Both the position numbers and the translations under genes were made by a program. The notes under the pieces were generated by a model. It did no database searches. It was not told the origin of the DNA and was given only the letters and a program-made list of their open reading frames with translations. From NCBI RefSeq assembly GCF_037996825.1, contig NZ_JBBNAC010000001.1, positions 3,534,001 to 3,598,000 of the forward strand: a stretch of DNA of 64,000 bases, written 5' to 3'. Source of the stretch: Bdellovibrio sp. BCCA (GTDB lineage: Bacteria > Bdellovibrionota > Bdellovibrionia > Bdellovibrionales > Bdellovibrionaceae). Shown here in pieces: positions 8,754-17,071 of this stretch; within the stretch, counting starts at the first letter, position 1, and each line of letters opens with the position of its first letter.

Positions 8754-9623
8754 TCATCTATATGCGTCTTTCAGCTTGGCGATATCAAGCTTTTTCATGG
8801 TGAGCATAGCCTTCATCACATTCTCCGTTTTAACAGGATCGCGGTCGCTCATCATCTCTGCGAGAACTTCAGGCACAACTTGCCATGAAACGCCATATTT
8901 ATCCTTGAGCCATCCACAAGGCTCCGTCGATCCGCCTGCGGAAAGTTTCTGCCAATACTCGTCGACCTCTTCTTGAGTTTTACAATTCACCATCAACGAA
9001 AGAGCATGCGTAATCTCGTTTGTTTGCTCTTTTTGACCTTCCATCAAAACAAACTCTTGTCCACCGAGAGAAAACCTTGCGTGCATCACTGTCTTAGTTT
9101 GAGGATCCTTATGCATTGTTTGCACCATGGAGTTCTTGAAAACTGAAGTATAAAATTCAATGGCTTCCTCGCCTTTTCCAAACATTTTTCCTGTAAATAG
9201 AATAGCAGGAGCGATCTTTTGTTTGCTTTCGGAAAGAATCAACTGCCAAGGAAGACCGAAACGATCCGTACACCAAGCGTATTTTTTTGCCCAAGGATAT
9301 TCCTTAAGCTCAAACAAAATTTTGCCGTCCTTACTCAGCTCCTTCCAAAGATGGTTTATTTCCTCTTCCGTTTCACATGATACGAACAGTGAAACGCCGG
9401 GAGTAAATTTAAAAATAGGTCCACCGTTGAGAGCTACGTAATTTTGCCCTTCGATTTCAAATTCAACAGTCATCACGGAACCTTCTTTTTGCCCAGAGAC
9501 TTCAGCTCCCGCTTTCCCGTAATAAGCTACACTTCCTAACTTCGAGTTTTTGAAAAGAGACGTGTAGAGTTTCGCCGCTTCTTCTGCTTGGTTATCAAAC
9601 CAAAGACAAGGATCGATTTGCAT
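8754..9623 (-). CDS. PhnB-like VOC family protein, two domains
   Basis: The 289-residue protein holds two tandem PhnB/VOC domains (about residues 1-135 and 136-285). Each has the LWFDNQAEEAA or FTGKMFGKGEEA opening, a FxLGGQEFVLMEG-type strand and a final W-L-K-D-K-Y-G-V-S-W-Q-V-V-P or equivalent. Often annotated as 3-demethylubiquinone methyltransferase, this group is better described as vicinal oxygen chelate proteins of unknown reaction. ATG at 9623 follows AAGGAGGC. It is a stand-alone gene. Confidence 0.85.
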   Translation of the reverse strand: MQIDPCLWFDNQAEEAAKLYTSLFKNSKLGSVAYYGKAGAEVSGQKEGSVMTVEFEIEGQNYVALNGGPIFKFTPGVSLFVSCETEEEINHLWKELSKDGKILFELKEYPWAKKYAWCTDRFGLPWQLILSESKQKIAPAILFTGKMFGKGEEAIEFYTSVFKNSMVQTMHKDPQTKTVMHARFSLGGQEFVLMEGQKEQTNEITHALSLMVNCKTQEEVDEYWQKLSAGGSTEPCGWLKDKYGVSWQVVPEVLAEMMSDRDPVKTENVMKAMLTMKKLDIAKLKDAYR

Positions 9624-9693
9624 AAAGCCTCCTTAGAATTCTTTTTCATCGTAGCACTTGGAAAAAGCCTTGCCTATATGTGCAAATAAACAG

Positions 9694-9707
9694 GTCCAAT
9701 ATTGGAC
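9694..9707. promoter_or_regulatory. Perfect 14-bp palindrome, candidate operator
   Basis: GTCCAATATTGGAC is a perfect palindrome in the 225-base gap between the PhnB-like gene and the CBS gene. Its position suits control of either divergent unit. The binding protein is unknown. Confidence 0.35.
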
Positions 9708-9848
9708 ACATTATTTTTTCTGAACATTCAGCAAAATGGAAATCTCTTTGCTGTACTTTATCACGAAGAGTGCTTTTTTCTCTCTTAGCCAGCGAAATTG
9801 GCCGACACTTTTTGTGAAGAGAAAATTACTCTAACCACAAGGAATTTT

Positions 9849-10334
9849 ATGGAAGCAAAAATGACTCATCAAGAAACCGGAACTCGCAAAGCCAACTTGA
9901 AACTGCGCTGGGAAAAAAGCCGCATTGTCTCTATCGGTCCCGACGCCAATCTTACTGAAGCGGCAAAGCTTATGAAAGATCAACAAGTCGGAGATGTTTT
10001 GGTTATGGGAAACAAAGGACCATCCTCGATTCAAGGAATCGTCACGGATCGCGACATTGCTCTTTGCCTTGCTTCGAATGACGACGTGTCGTCGATCCGT
10101 GTCGGTGATATTATGTCGCCTTCGGTTGTCACTGGAAATATCGACGACGATATTTTTAAACTTGCGGGTCTTATGAAAAACTCCGGTGTCACCCGTCTGC
10201 CTTTGATGGGACAAGGCAACCAAGTCATTGGTGTTGTGACTGCAAGAAACTTAATTGAAGTTCTTCTGGGTGCTCTTTTTGATTTGGTTCAAATTTCAGA
10301 AACTCAACATCAAAACGAACGGTCTCACCATTAA
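9849..10334 (+). CDS. Twin CBS-domain protein
   Basis: This protein of about 161 residues has two CBS domains (about residues 22-80 and 90-145), each with the GIVTDRDIA or GVVTARNLIE ending. CBS pairs bind adenosine nucleotides and often regulate a partner. ATG at 9849 is chosen because AAGGAA precedes it by five bases; an ATG at 9861 is possible. It heads a three-gene operon with a lysine-rich DUF6496 protein and a BON protein, a mix typical of stress or stationary-phase operons. The ligand is unknown. Confidence 0.85.
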   Translation: MEAKMTHQETGTRKANLKLRWEKSRIVSIGPDANLTEAAKLMKDQQVGDVLVMGNKGPSSIQGIVTDRDIALCLASNDDVSSIRVGDIMSPSVVTGNIDDDIFKLAGLMKNSGVTRLPLMGQGNQVIGVVTARNLIEVLLGALFDLVQISETQHQNERSHH

Positions 10335-10345
10335 TAGAGGTTGTT

Positions 10346-10825
10346 ATGCCAGAAAAAGCAGTCGTTGAGCGGGCACGCAAAAAAGCCCGCGAAGGAAAAT
10401 CTCCCTCCACTCAAGCCGGAGAATTCGTCAAAGCCGAAATCGATAAAGTGCGCAAAGGCGAACATGGCGTGCGCTCTCCGAAACAAGCTATCGCTATCGG
10501 TCTTTCAGAAGCCCGTAAAGCCGGAGTCAAACTTCCCCCGAATCCAAATAAAAAAGCGAAGACTACAAGAAAGACAAAACGCAAAGCGAGTTCCGAGACT
10601 TCCGCAAAACGAGCACGTGCTTCGTTAAAGGCGTTAAAACGCGAACCAACATCGACAGTTTCGCCTGAATCCATGTCGAAGTTTTCAAAACAAGCCGCTA
10701 AAAAACGGGGTCCTGAAAAACGCCACAAAGCTGCGATGAAAGCCGTAAAAACCAAGGGACCTCAGGAACTCAAAAGAGCTGCAAAAAAAGCTGCTCACAC
10801 TCGAGAAATGCGCGCGCATCATTAG
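10346..10825 (+). CDS. DUF6496 family lysine-rich protein
   Basis: The 159-residue protein is very basic. The N-terminal 60 residues carry the conserved KSPSTQAGEFV segment and the SPKQAIAIGLSEARKAG segment of the DUF6496 family. The C-terminal part is a run of Lys/Arg/Ala-rich stretches like histone tails (KRARASLKALKRE, KKRGPEKRHKAAMKA). DNA or RNA binding is plausible from charge, but it is inference. It lies 11 bases after the CBS gene and 14 before the BON gene, so it sits in the middle of an operon. Confidence 0.8.
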   Translation: MPEKAVVERARKKAREGKSPSTQAGEFVKAEIDKVRKGEHGVRSPKQAIAIGLSEARKAGVKLPPNPNKKAKTTRKTKRKASSETSAKRARASLKALKREPTSTVSPESMSKFSKQAAKKRGPEKRHKAAMKAVKTKGPQELKRAAKKAAHTREMRAHH

Positions 10826-10839
10826 CAAAGGAGTCTATC

Positions 10840-11352
10840 GTGAGACACACCAATCCTCGCTATCGCCACATCACTTCAGAATCTATCGACTATGGATTAA
10901 GATCCGACGCCATTCATACGCCTTCATCGGGTTACAGCTATTCAACAGCAGAGTCCTATGAATGGGATCGAGCTATGAATCCAAATGTGCGTTACGTGCC
11001 AGGTGAAAACAACCGCGACCTTGCGCGCGAATGGAGTCGCGAACCCCGCGAGGAGCGTAATCAAAAGTCATTTTACGGAAGAGGTCCGAAAAATTATCGT
11101 CGCACGGATGAACGCATTTACGAAGACGTGTGCGAAGTCCTTTCTAGACATCCGGATATCGATGCCAGCGAGATCATTGTCGATGTCGATCACGGTATCG
11201 TTTATCTCGATGGAACGGTCGAAACAAGACGAGTTCGTGCCTTGGCTGAAGAAGTTGTTGAGGATCTGTTAGGTGTCCAGCAAGTTGACAACAATCTTGA
11301 GGTTTTGCCGAGAGACCGCGATCTTCGCCGCATCTCACATAGTTTATCGTGA
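10840..11352 (+). CDS. BON-domain protein
   Basis: The start is GTG at 10840 with AAAGGAG upstream. Residues 1-85 are polar, Arg/Tyr/Ser-rich and probably disordered. Residues about 90-160 form a BON domain with DVCEVLSRHPDIDASEI and GIVYLDGTVETRRVRALAEE. BON domains bind phospholipid or polymer and occur in OsmY-type stress proteins; no signal peptide is visible here. Its end overlaps the convergent MBL gene by nine bases. Confidence 0.85.
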   Translation: MRHTNPRYRHITSESIDYGLRSDAIHTPSSGYSYSTAESYEWDRAMNPNVRYVPGENNRDLAREWSREPREERNQKSFYGRGPKNYRRTDERIYEDVCEVLSRHPDIDASEIIVDVDHGIVYLDGTVETRRVRALAEEVVEDLLGVQQVDNNLEVLPRDRDLRRISHSLS

Positions 11353-12693
11353 TTGGTTTTTGATTTTTTTAAGCTGGGCTTTTTGATACGAACCAAAGAC
11401 GCCGTTAAAAAGACTTCTAATAAGAGGATCTTCAACAATATCGGCGTCTTTAATTTCATTTTCTGTTTCTGAATCAAAAACACAGTTATTGATTCTCATA
11501 TACATAGAAGTCAAAGACTCGCCCAACTCAAGGGCCGCGTATAATTTCGCTAGAGGCACTTCTGTTTTCCAAGAGATAAATTCTGTCGATGCAGATAAAA
11601 GTGTGATTTTATTCCCCTGAAGATGGTAATAAAATGACGTCGCAGCTCCGTCGCTATCGTACAAAGAAAGACACCAATTTCTAGATTTTTCGAAATAAGG
11701 ATCTGCCGACGACTCCATAGATTGGAATTTTTTGATTAGGCCGTTCTTACAATATTCTATGACAAAATCCTTCTGATCTTTTGTAAGTGGCTCAAAATGT
11801 TGCGCTACTTCGGCTGTCGATGGTGGCTTCAGATCTTGATTGTATTCGTAGTCTCCATTTTGTTCACCAACGGGCTCTATCCAAGATAAAGAAGAAGAGT
11901 TCTTCAATAAATTTTCTTCGAAAGTTACTGACATTGAAGGATTAAGACGAATTACCTCCGTCTTCGGCAAAATCGTTTTAATTTCCTTTTGAAAATCTTT
12001 ATAAGTGATTGGGAAAAAAGCGCCGTTATACCAAGACCAAGGCTCCATCGTGAACTGACAAGAGCTTGGAACGATATATTTAGGATTAAGCTTTTTGATT
12101 TGCTCTAACCATTCCGGCGGAAGTGTTAAAGACACCTCTGGGAAACGCGACGGAGAAAGCACTTCGAGCTCGCGCATAGTTTGAAACGGCCACAAAACTA
12201 AGTCCCAAGAATTGCCTTTAACCAGAAGGTCCAAAGTTTCGTAATCGATCCATGAATCAACGACGTTTAAAATATTGATTCCCTCAGCCTTAATATGAAA
12301 GATCGAGTCCACATCTTCATCCAAAGCTCTTCGCGGAGTGATTTCGATAGGTCCGATTTTGAGAGTTTCGTTTAATTTCAGTGAATGCACGTTTTGAAAA
12401 CCTAACTCACGAATCAAAGAAAACATTTCTTCAAAAACACAGAACATATAGATCGGCGTCTTGCGATCCAGGTAATTAAGACTTTCTAGGGAACAATGGT
12501 CATCATGGTAGTGAGAAATAAAAACCGCATCAAAATTAAGATTTCTGATCTCATCATGATGGAACTTCACATTAGGAAAAGCGTGGCAGTTCCGGCTAAA
12601 CGGATTTTCAAAAACCGGATCAAAGGCGATTTGAGTTCCACCGCACTCAAAAACGTAACCCGCATGCAAAATACGCGAAATCTTTAAACTCAT
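11344..12693 (-). CDS. MBL-fold metallo-hydrolase
   Basis: The 449-residue protein has an N-terminal metallo-beta-lactamase fold. The metal motif is H61-x-H63-x-D65-H66 (SHYHDDH) after an AFDPV strand, and a later VVDSWID strand probably gives a further ligand. It resembles UlaG-like and N-acyl-phosphatidylethanolamine-type hydrolases. The C-terminal 170 residues do not match a family I recognise. The substrate is unknown. The gene is transcribed away from exonuclease III. Confidence 0.8.
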   Translation of the reverse strand: MSLKISRILHAGYVFECGGTQIAFDPVFENPFSRNCHAFPNVKFHHDEIRNLNFDAVFISHYHDDHCSLESLNYLDRKTPIYMFCVFEEMFSLIRELGFQNVHSLKLNETLKIGPIEITPRRALDEDVDSIFHIKAEGINILNVVDSWIDYETLDLLVKGNSWDLVLWPFQTMRELEVLSPSRFPEVSLTLPPEWLEQIKKLNPKYIVPSSCQFTMEPWSWYNGAFFPITYKDFQKEIKTILPKTEVIRLNPSMSVTFEENLLKNSSSLSWIEPVGEQNGDYEYNQDLKPPSTAEVAQHFEPLTKDQKDFVIEYCKNGLIKKFQSMESSADPYFEKSRNWCLSLYDSDGAATSFYYHLQGNKITLLSASTEFISWKTEVPLAKLYAALELGESLTSMYMRINNCVFDSETENEIKDADIVEDPLIRSLFNGVFGSYQKAQLKKIKNQSR

Positions 12694-12773
12694 AGACTAA
12701 ATACTTAGTACAGTCCTTCAAAGGAAACAAGCCGGTCTTGACCTTCTGAAGCTGCGAGGTCTATTGTAGGGAC

Positions 12774-13547
12774 ATGAAATTGATCTCATGGAATGTTAAT
12801 GGTTTGCGCTCGGTTCAACGTAAGAATTTTCGTGAATGGTTCGAAGAAGAAAAAGCGGACGTCGTGTGCTTGCAGGAAATTAAAATTTCCGAAGAAGCTA
12901 TTCAAGAGGATGAAACTCTTTATCATCCCAGCCGTTACCATTCACAATGGGCTTTTGCTGAAAAAGCCGGGTATTCTGGCTTAGCTCTTTATTCAAAAAA
13001 AGAACCCGACGAGGTTCGTATCGGAATGGGCATTCCTAAATTTGATAGCGAAGGTCGATGGCTGGAAGCGGATTTCGGTCCGATCACAGTTATTAACAGT
13101 TATTGGCCCAACAGTCAGCGCGACCATGCCCGCTTGCCTTTTAAGTTGGAATTCTGCGCGGCTGCTGAAAAACGTTTGGAAGCTCTTAGAAAAAAAGGCC
13201 GTGAGGTTGTTATTTGCGGTGACTTTAACATCGCTCACAAAGAAATCGATTTAAAAAATCCAAAATCAAATATGAAAAACGCAGGCTTTCTTCCTGAAGA
13301 GCGTGCGTGGATGACAAAGTTCCAAGACAAACTTGAGTGGGTCGATGCCTTCCGCAAATTTGAACAAGGTCCTGGCCATTACACATGGTGGAGCTATCGC
13401 CCGGGCGTTCGGGAAAAGAACGTGGGTTGGCGTCTTGATTATTTCCTCGTGAATAAAGAAGCTTCTGATCGCTTGAAAGCAGCAGCTCACTGTCCTGAGG
13501 TGATGGGATCAGATCACTGCCCTGTTCGACTGACTCTGAAAAAATAA
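12774..13547 (+). CDS. xth: Exodeoxyribonuclease III
   Basis: The 257-residue enzyme is a member of the ExoIII/APE1 endonuclease-exonuclease-phosphatase family. N7 in WNVNG, E35 in LQEIK, the NSYWPNSQ and GDFNIAH segments and the C-terminal GSDHCPV give the full metal and catalytic set. It cleaves abasic sites and trims 3' ends in base excision repair. Length is normal. ATG follows AGGGA closely. Its stop is directly next to the stop of the convergent FBP-domain gene. Confidence 0.93.
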   Translation: MKLISWNVNGLRSVQRKNFREWFEEEKADVVCLQEIKISEEAIQEDETLYHPSRYHSQWAFAEKAGYSGLALYSKKEPDEVRIGMGIPKFDSEGRWLEADFGPITVINSYWPNSQRDHARLPFKLEFCAAAEKRLEALRKKGREVVICGDFNIAHKEIDLKNPKSNMKNAGFLPEERAWMTKFQDKLEWVDAFRKFEQGPGHYTWWSYRPGVREKNVGWRLDYFLVNKEASDRLKAAAHCPEVMGSDHCPVRLTLKK

Positions 13548-14045
13548 TTATTCCGGTTTGTAGCCGCTGATGTTTTCAAAGAGCTTTTCCATACGATAGT
13601 AAAGCTCTGCGATATATTTGTCCGGCTCTTTTCCCGACATGGCGGCATTGTCTTCGATTTTTTCAATGCAGCTTAAGTCATGACAAATGAGATAAGAGCT
13701 GCTCACGTTTGAACTCATCGAAACAGAAAGCATTCCAATTTCATCCGACGTTCCGTAAGCGTGGCACCAACTGCACAGTCCACCGACAGGCTCTCCCGTA
13801 GAAGCAGAACGCTTAAACGCTACACCTCTTGGCAAATCCCAGTTTGGCATTTTAAAAATAAGATAAGTATAAACACCCGAAGGCTCTTTCCACGTGAAGT
13901 ACGAGCGCACATTCAGAGGGAATTTAAGCTTTTCAGGAAGAACTAATTTCTTTTGATCTCGAGGACGAAAGGCTTGAATAAGCTCTGCTTCACTTTCGAT
14001 CGCAAATGAGTTCTCTTTTACGAAATTATTTAATTGAGTCTGCAC
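13548..14045 (-). CDS. FBP-domain (EF-G-binding type) zinc-finger protein
   Basis: The 165-residue protein matches the FBP C-terminal treble-clef domain found in FusB-like EF-G binding proteins. Four cysteines are placed as two pairs, C91-x-x-C94 in CSWC and C121 to C126 in CHDLSC. The GTG start at 14045 is supported by AAGGAG eight bases upstream. Members bind EF-G or ribosomes in Gram-positives; a similar role here is inference. It stands alone. Confidence 0.75.
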   Translation of the reverse strand: MQTQLNNFVKENSFAIESEAELIQAFRPRDQKKLVLPEKLKFPLNVRSYFTWKEPSGVYTYLIFKMPNWDLPRGVAFKRSASTGEPVGGLCSWCHAYGTSDEIGMLSVSMSSNVSSSYLICHDLSCIEKIEDNAAMSGKEPDKYIAELYYRMEKLFENISGYKPE

Positions 14046-14104
14046 TGGATTTACTCCTTGGTTTATCTTAGGAGGCTAAAATCCGACTGTCCAGTGATAT
14101 AGCC

Positions 14105-14728
14105 CTACGACCGTATTGTCGCGAAATAACGCTTGAGTGAATCATAGAGAGCATCAAAAGCCTTAGGATCATCGAGAGCTTTCAGCATTCCATAGAAACC
14201 CTCATGTGCCATAACCACAAAGTGCGCGGCCTGACGGGTGTTCACATCTTTTTTAAGATATCCGCCTTCTTTGGCGCGTTTTAATTCTTTTTCCATGCCG
14301 TCGATCCAATAATTCAACGCATTTTCCAGACGTTCTTTAAAGCCTTTGTCGACAGGTGCCATCTCTTGAACCAGATTATTCAAAGGACATCCGTAACGAA
14401 GCTCACTGGGTTTTGCTTTGCCAATAAGATTCTTGAGTTGCGCAAGAATTCCCTCAATAGGATTTTCATACTCTTTAAGAGGATCAATCCAACGACTGTA
14501 AGTCATCGGCTTAATCACTTCATCAACAAGCGCATATCCTAAATCAAGCTTGGTTGGAAACTGATGATAGAACGCTCCTTTCGTCAGGGACGTTTTACCA
14601 ACGATATCGTCAACGCTGACACCTTGAAAACTGCGGGTAAAAATCTCCCAGAAAGCGGCCTCTAAGATCTCTTTTCGGGATTCTTCGAGGTTTCGTGTCT
14701 TTTTGGGGCTTTTTTTTCTATCAACCAT
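14105..14728 (-). CDS. TetR/AcrR family regulator
   Basis: The 207-residue protein has an N-terminal TetR helix-turn-helix (about residues 18-62, with VSVDDIVGKTSLTKGAFYHQF) and a C-terminal ligand domain with the PLNNLVQEM motif of the TetR_C group. It is divergent from the GFA/VOC operon, and a perfect inverted repeat lies between them at 14762-14781. It probably represses that operon and itself, releasing on an unknown electrophile or aldehyde-like ligand. Confidence 0.88.
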   Translation of the reverse strand: MVDRKKSPKKTRNLEESRKEILEAAFWEIFTRSFQGVSVDDIVGKTSLTKGAFYHQFPTKLDLGYALVDEVIKPMTYSRWIDPLKEYENPIEGILAQLKNLIGKAKPSELRYGCPLNNLVQEMAPVDKGFKERLENALNYWIDGMEKELKRAKEGGYLKKDVNTRQAAHFVVMAHEGFYGMLKALDDPKAFDALYDSLKRYFATIRS

Positions 14729-14761
14729 ATAAAGAATCTAGCAAAAAATTCCGATCTTTAC

Positions 14762-14781
14762 AACATACTATTTAGTATGTT
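14762..14781. promoter_or_regulatory. Perfect TetR-type operator palindrome
   Basis: AACATACTA and TAGTATGTT form 9-bp arms around a TT centre. It lies between the divergent TetR and GFA genes, 28 bases before the GFA start codon. Confidence 0.7.
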
Positions 14782-14809
14782 AGCGTATTTCATATAAGGA
14801 GACTTAACT

Positions 14810-15163
14810 ATGAAACATCAAGGAAGCTGTCATTGTGGCGCCGTGAAATTTGAGGTCGACGCAGACCTCAAAGAAGGAATAACTTGCAACTGTTCGATCT
14901 GCAATCGCAAAGGCACCATTCTAGCATTTGTACCAGACAGCGCTTTTCGACTTATCTCTGGCGGTGACTCTTTAACCGACTACCAATTCGGCAAGAAATC
15001 CATTCACCACACTTTCTGTAAAGTCTGCGGAGTCACAGCTTTTGCGTCCGGCAAAATGCCTACGGGTGAACCTATTAAGGCGATCAATTTAAGATGTGTT
15101 GAAGATCTTGCATTAGACGAAATTAAAACGCAGTTTTACGACGGAAAAAGTATTCAAATATAA
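14810..15163 (+). CDS. GFA/CENP-V family protein
   Basis: The 117-residue protein carries the zinc-cysteine set of the glutathione-dependent formaldehyde-activating (GFA) family: C7 and C9 in CHC, C26, C28 and C31 in CNCSIC, and C70 and C73 in CKVC. Members bind zinc and are linked to aldehyde and glutathione-adduct chemistry, though true activity is often unproven. It is first in a two-gene operon controlled across a TetR palindrome, with AAGGAG before the start codon. Confidence 0.88.
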   Translation: MKHQGSCHCGAVKFEVDADLKEGITCNCSICNRKGTILAFVPDSAFRLISGGDSLTDYQFGKKSIHHTFCKVCGVTAFASGKMPTGEPIKAINLRCVEDLALDEIKTQFYDGKSIQI

Positions 15164-15181
15164 AAATCGAAGGAGACATTT

Positions 15182-15598
15182 ATGCAAAACGAATTCTGGG
15201 TGAATCTTCCCTCTAAAGACCTTGAGAGAACAAGAAAGTTTTTTACCGATATTGGCTTTCACATGGACACCGTTCACTCAAATGCACAAATGGTGAGTAT
15301 GGATTTGGGCAACAAAAAGGTTGTCGTGAATGTTTTCCCTGAAAACATGTTTCGTGAATTTATCGGCGGCCAACAGGTCACAGATGGCAAGCAATCCAAT
15401 GAAGTTTTATTTTCTCTAGGTGCGGGCTCTCCACAAGAAGTCGACGCATGGGCTGAAAAAGCAGTCAAAGCTGGCGCAACTCTTTACGCTAAGCCTGGCT
15501 ATAAAGACGGATGGATGTATGGTTGTGGATTTGTTGATCCAGACGGTCACCGTTGGAATTTGCTTTTCATGGACATGAGCAAAATGCCGAAGGGTTAG
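15182..15598 (+). CDS. VOC family glyoxalase/dioxygenase-like protein
   Basis: The 138-residue single-domain VOC protein opens with FWVNLPSKDLERTRKFFTDIGF and ends with GFVDPDGHRWNLLFMDMSKMP, a pattern of the lactoylglutathione lyase-like subgroup. It lies 18 bases after the GFA gene and follows its own AAGGAG. With the TetR regulator and GFA neighbour, a detoxification role is likely but inferred. A strong terminator follows at 15614. Confidence 0.85.
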   Translation: MQNEFWVNLPSKDLERTRKFFTDIGFHMDTVHSNAQMVSMDLGNKKVVVNVFPENMFREFIGGQQVTDGKQSNEVLFSLGAGSPQEVDAWAEKAVKAGATLYAKPGYKDGWMYGCGFVDPDGHRWNLLFMDMSKMPKG

Positions 15599-15613
15599 TA
15601 AATATAGACTCCA

Positions 15614-15647
15614 CACGGGCTGGATTTCTCCAGCCCGTGCTTTATTT
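15614..15647 (+). terminator. Intrinsic terminator after the GFA-VOC operon
   Basis: An 11-bp perfect stem (CACGGGCTGGA with TCCAGCCCGTG, loop TTTC) is followed by CTTTATTT. Confidence 0.85.
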
Positions 15648-15658
15648 ACGTCGTCCTA

Positions 15659-15937
15659 TTAAATTCCAAAATACATTTTCTTAGAAAGCTCTTCCAAATC
15701 TTTGGGCGATTTTTGCGTGTCAGCGCATTTATCGAGAGCGAGTTTAATTTGCTCATCGTTAGAAATGTCAAGGAGTACAGGAGCAACTCTGGGATCGTTG
15801 AATGCGGGAATATTTTCAATCTTTCGTGAGGCTGCATAGACTTTTCTTACACCTTTAGCGAGACAGGCCTCAACAAGGACTTTCCCAATACCCCGATTGG
15901 CTCCAGTAATAAAAACTATTTTTTCTTTGAATTGCAT
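15659..15937 (-). pseudogene. SDR oxidoreductase remnant with in-frame internal deletion
   Basis: This 92-residue product begins as a short-chain dehydrogenase: TGANRGIG nucleotide motif (residues 11-18), VYAASR, and the ALLDIS-type strand at about 53-59. After residue 74 it jumps to an SPKDLEELSK tail, which resembles the final residues of this SDR subgroup. The NNAG, YxxxK and substrate regions, about 150 residues, are absent. The ATG at 15937 keeps a good GGAGGT site. Loss of the catalytic Tyr/Lys means no oxidoreductase activity is expected. Confidence 0.7.
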
Positions 15938-16006
15938 AATGACCTCCGTAGGTACGAAGGTAACCAAATTCAAGTCTCTTTACTGGCAGAAATCGGACCT
16001 TATCCC

Positions 16007-16201
16007 TCAATGCTTTCCATCAGCGTCAGCCATCTTTTTCATCACATTCGCAATCGTCTCGAAATCAATGTGTGCTTCTCTCATTAACGATTTCACCTTA
16101 ACAAAATCATCGGCGTCTATCGCATCATTAAATTCGTCGAGCTTATCAATTTCAGCGAGCTTTTCTAAAACCAAAGTTCCATCAAAATTTGCTTTATCCA
16201 T
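16007..16201 (-). CDS. Small acidic hypothetical protein
   Basis: This frame encodes 64 residues, rich in Asp, Glu, Lys and Met, probably helical. It starts nine bases after the stop of the upstream methyltransferase gene with AGGGA before ATG, so it is plausibly the third gene of that operon. No family is recognised, and the small size makes the call less certain. Confidence 0.55.
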   Translation of the reverse strand: MDKANFDGTLVLEKLAEIDKLDEFNDAIDADDFVKVKSLMREAHIDFETIANVMKKMADADGKH

Positions 16202-16210
16202 TGTTGATCC

Positions 16211-17068
16211 CTATATAGTCGCGATCAAAAGCTCTTCTCCCGTAGAAGGCTTTAAACCATCCGACCTGTTGGCAAAATAGCGAGGCACCATATCTGCCGT
16301 TGAAAGATGCTCCACTTTTTGAAACCCTATACTGCGCGCAAGTTTAAGCATCTCTTCAGGAGAGAAAAAGCTAATAAACGGAGTTCCCGACATCTGAGCG
16401 CCCTTCATGGATCTTTCATAACCAAAACGATCTTCAGATGCGACAAGATCTAAAGGCAACATGAACGTCATGATAAATTTCGAACCGGGAGCGAGCTTCA
16501 TCATTTGACGTAAAGTATCTTTGATCGCATCCATCGTCAGATACATGCTCACACCAATAGAAGTCACAATCGCAGGTTTTTTGGGATCAAAACCAGCGGC
16601 AATTAGACGATCCCACCACGAATCACCTAATTCAAAGTCCACGGGGACAAAGCGAAGCCATTCTGGAATTGGATAACCAGTTTCAATCAAACGCTGGCGT
16701 TTCCAAGCCTGTGTATCCGGTTTATCAATTTCAAAAACTTTAATCTTTGAAGCAACCTCAGGACGACGCTGAGCAAATGTATCAAGCCCCGCTCCAAGAA
16801 TAACATATTGAGTGACGCCGTGATTTACTTGCTCAGCAACTAAGTCTTCAATGAAACGAGCACGCGCCACAATCGAAGCACGAAACGGAGCTGTTCCTTG
16901 TGGATGCATATCAGGACGTTCACGCCAACCTTCTGGCGGAGAAACCAGTTTAAGGCCGATCTCATCATCAAGCACATGAGGAGCCGCATCGATCTGAACA
17001 TGCATGGCTCTCCAAAGAGCAACTCGAACGGCCGTACTATCTGGTATCTCTGAGGACTTTGCTGTCAT
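16211..17068 (-). CDS. SAM-dependent methyltransferase, LCMT family
   Basis: The 285-residue protein matches the leucine carboxyl methyltransferase-like family (PF04072): QYVILGAGLDTFAQRRP motif for SAM binding, then KVFEIDKPDTQAWKRQRL, and FVPVDFELGDSWWDRL. In bacteria the substrates are mostly unknown small molecules. It starts four bases after the AHSA1 gene with GAAGGATAG upstream, so the two are one transcript. Confidence 0.88.
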   Translation of the reverse strand: MTAKSSEIPDSTAVRVALWRAMHVQIDAAPHVLDDEIGLKLVSPPEGWRERPDMHPQGTAPFRASIVARARFIEDLVAEQVNHGVTQYVILGAGLDTFAQRRPEVASKIKVFEIDKPDTQAWKRQRLIETGYPIPEWLRFVPVDFELGDSWWDRLIAAGFDPKKPAIVTSIGVSMYLTMDAIKDTLRQMMKLAPGSKFIMTFMLPLDLVASEDRFGYERSMKGAQMSGTPFISFFSPEEMLKLARSIGFQKVEHLSTADMVPRYFANRSDGLKPSTGEELLIATI

Positions 17069-17071
17069 TGT

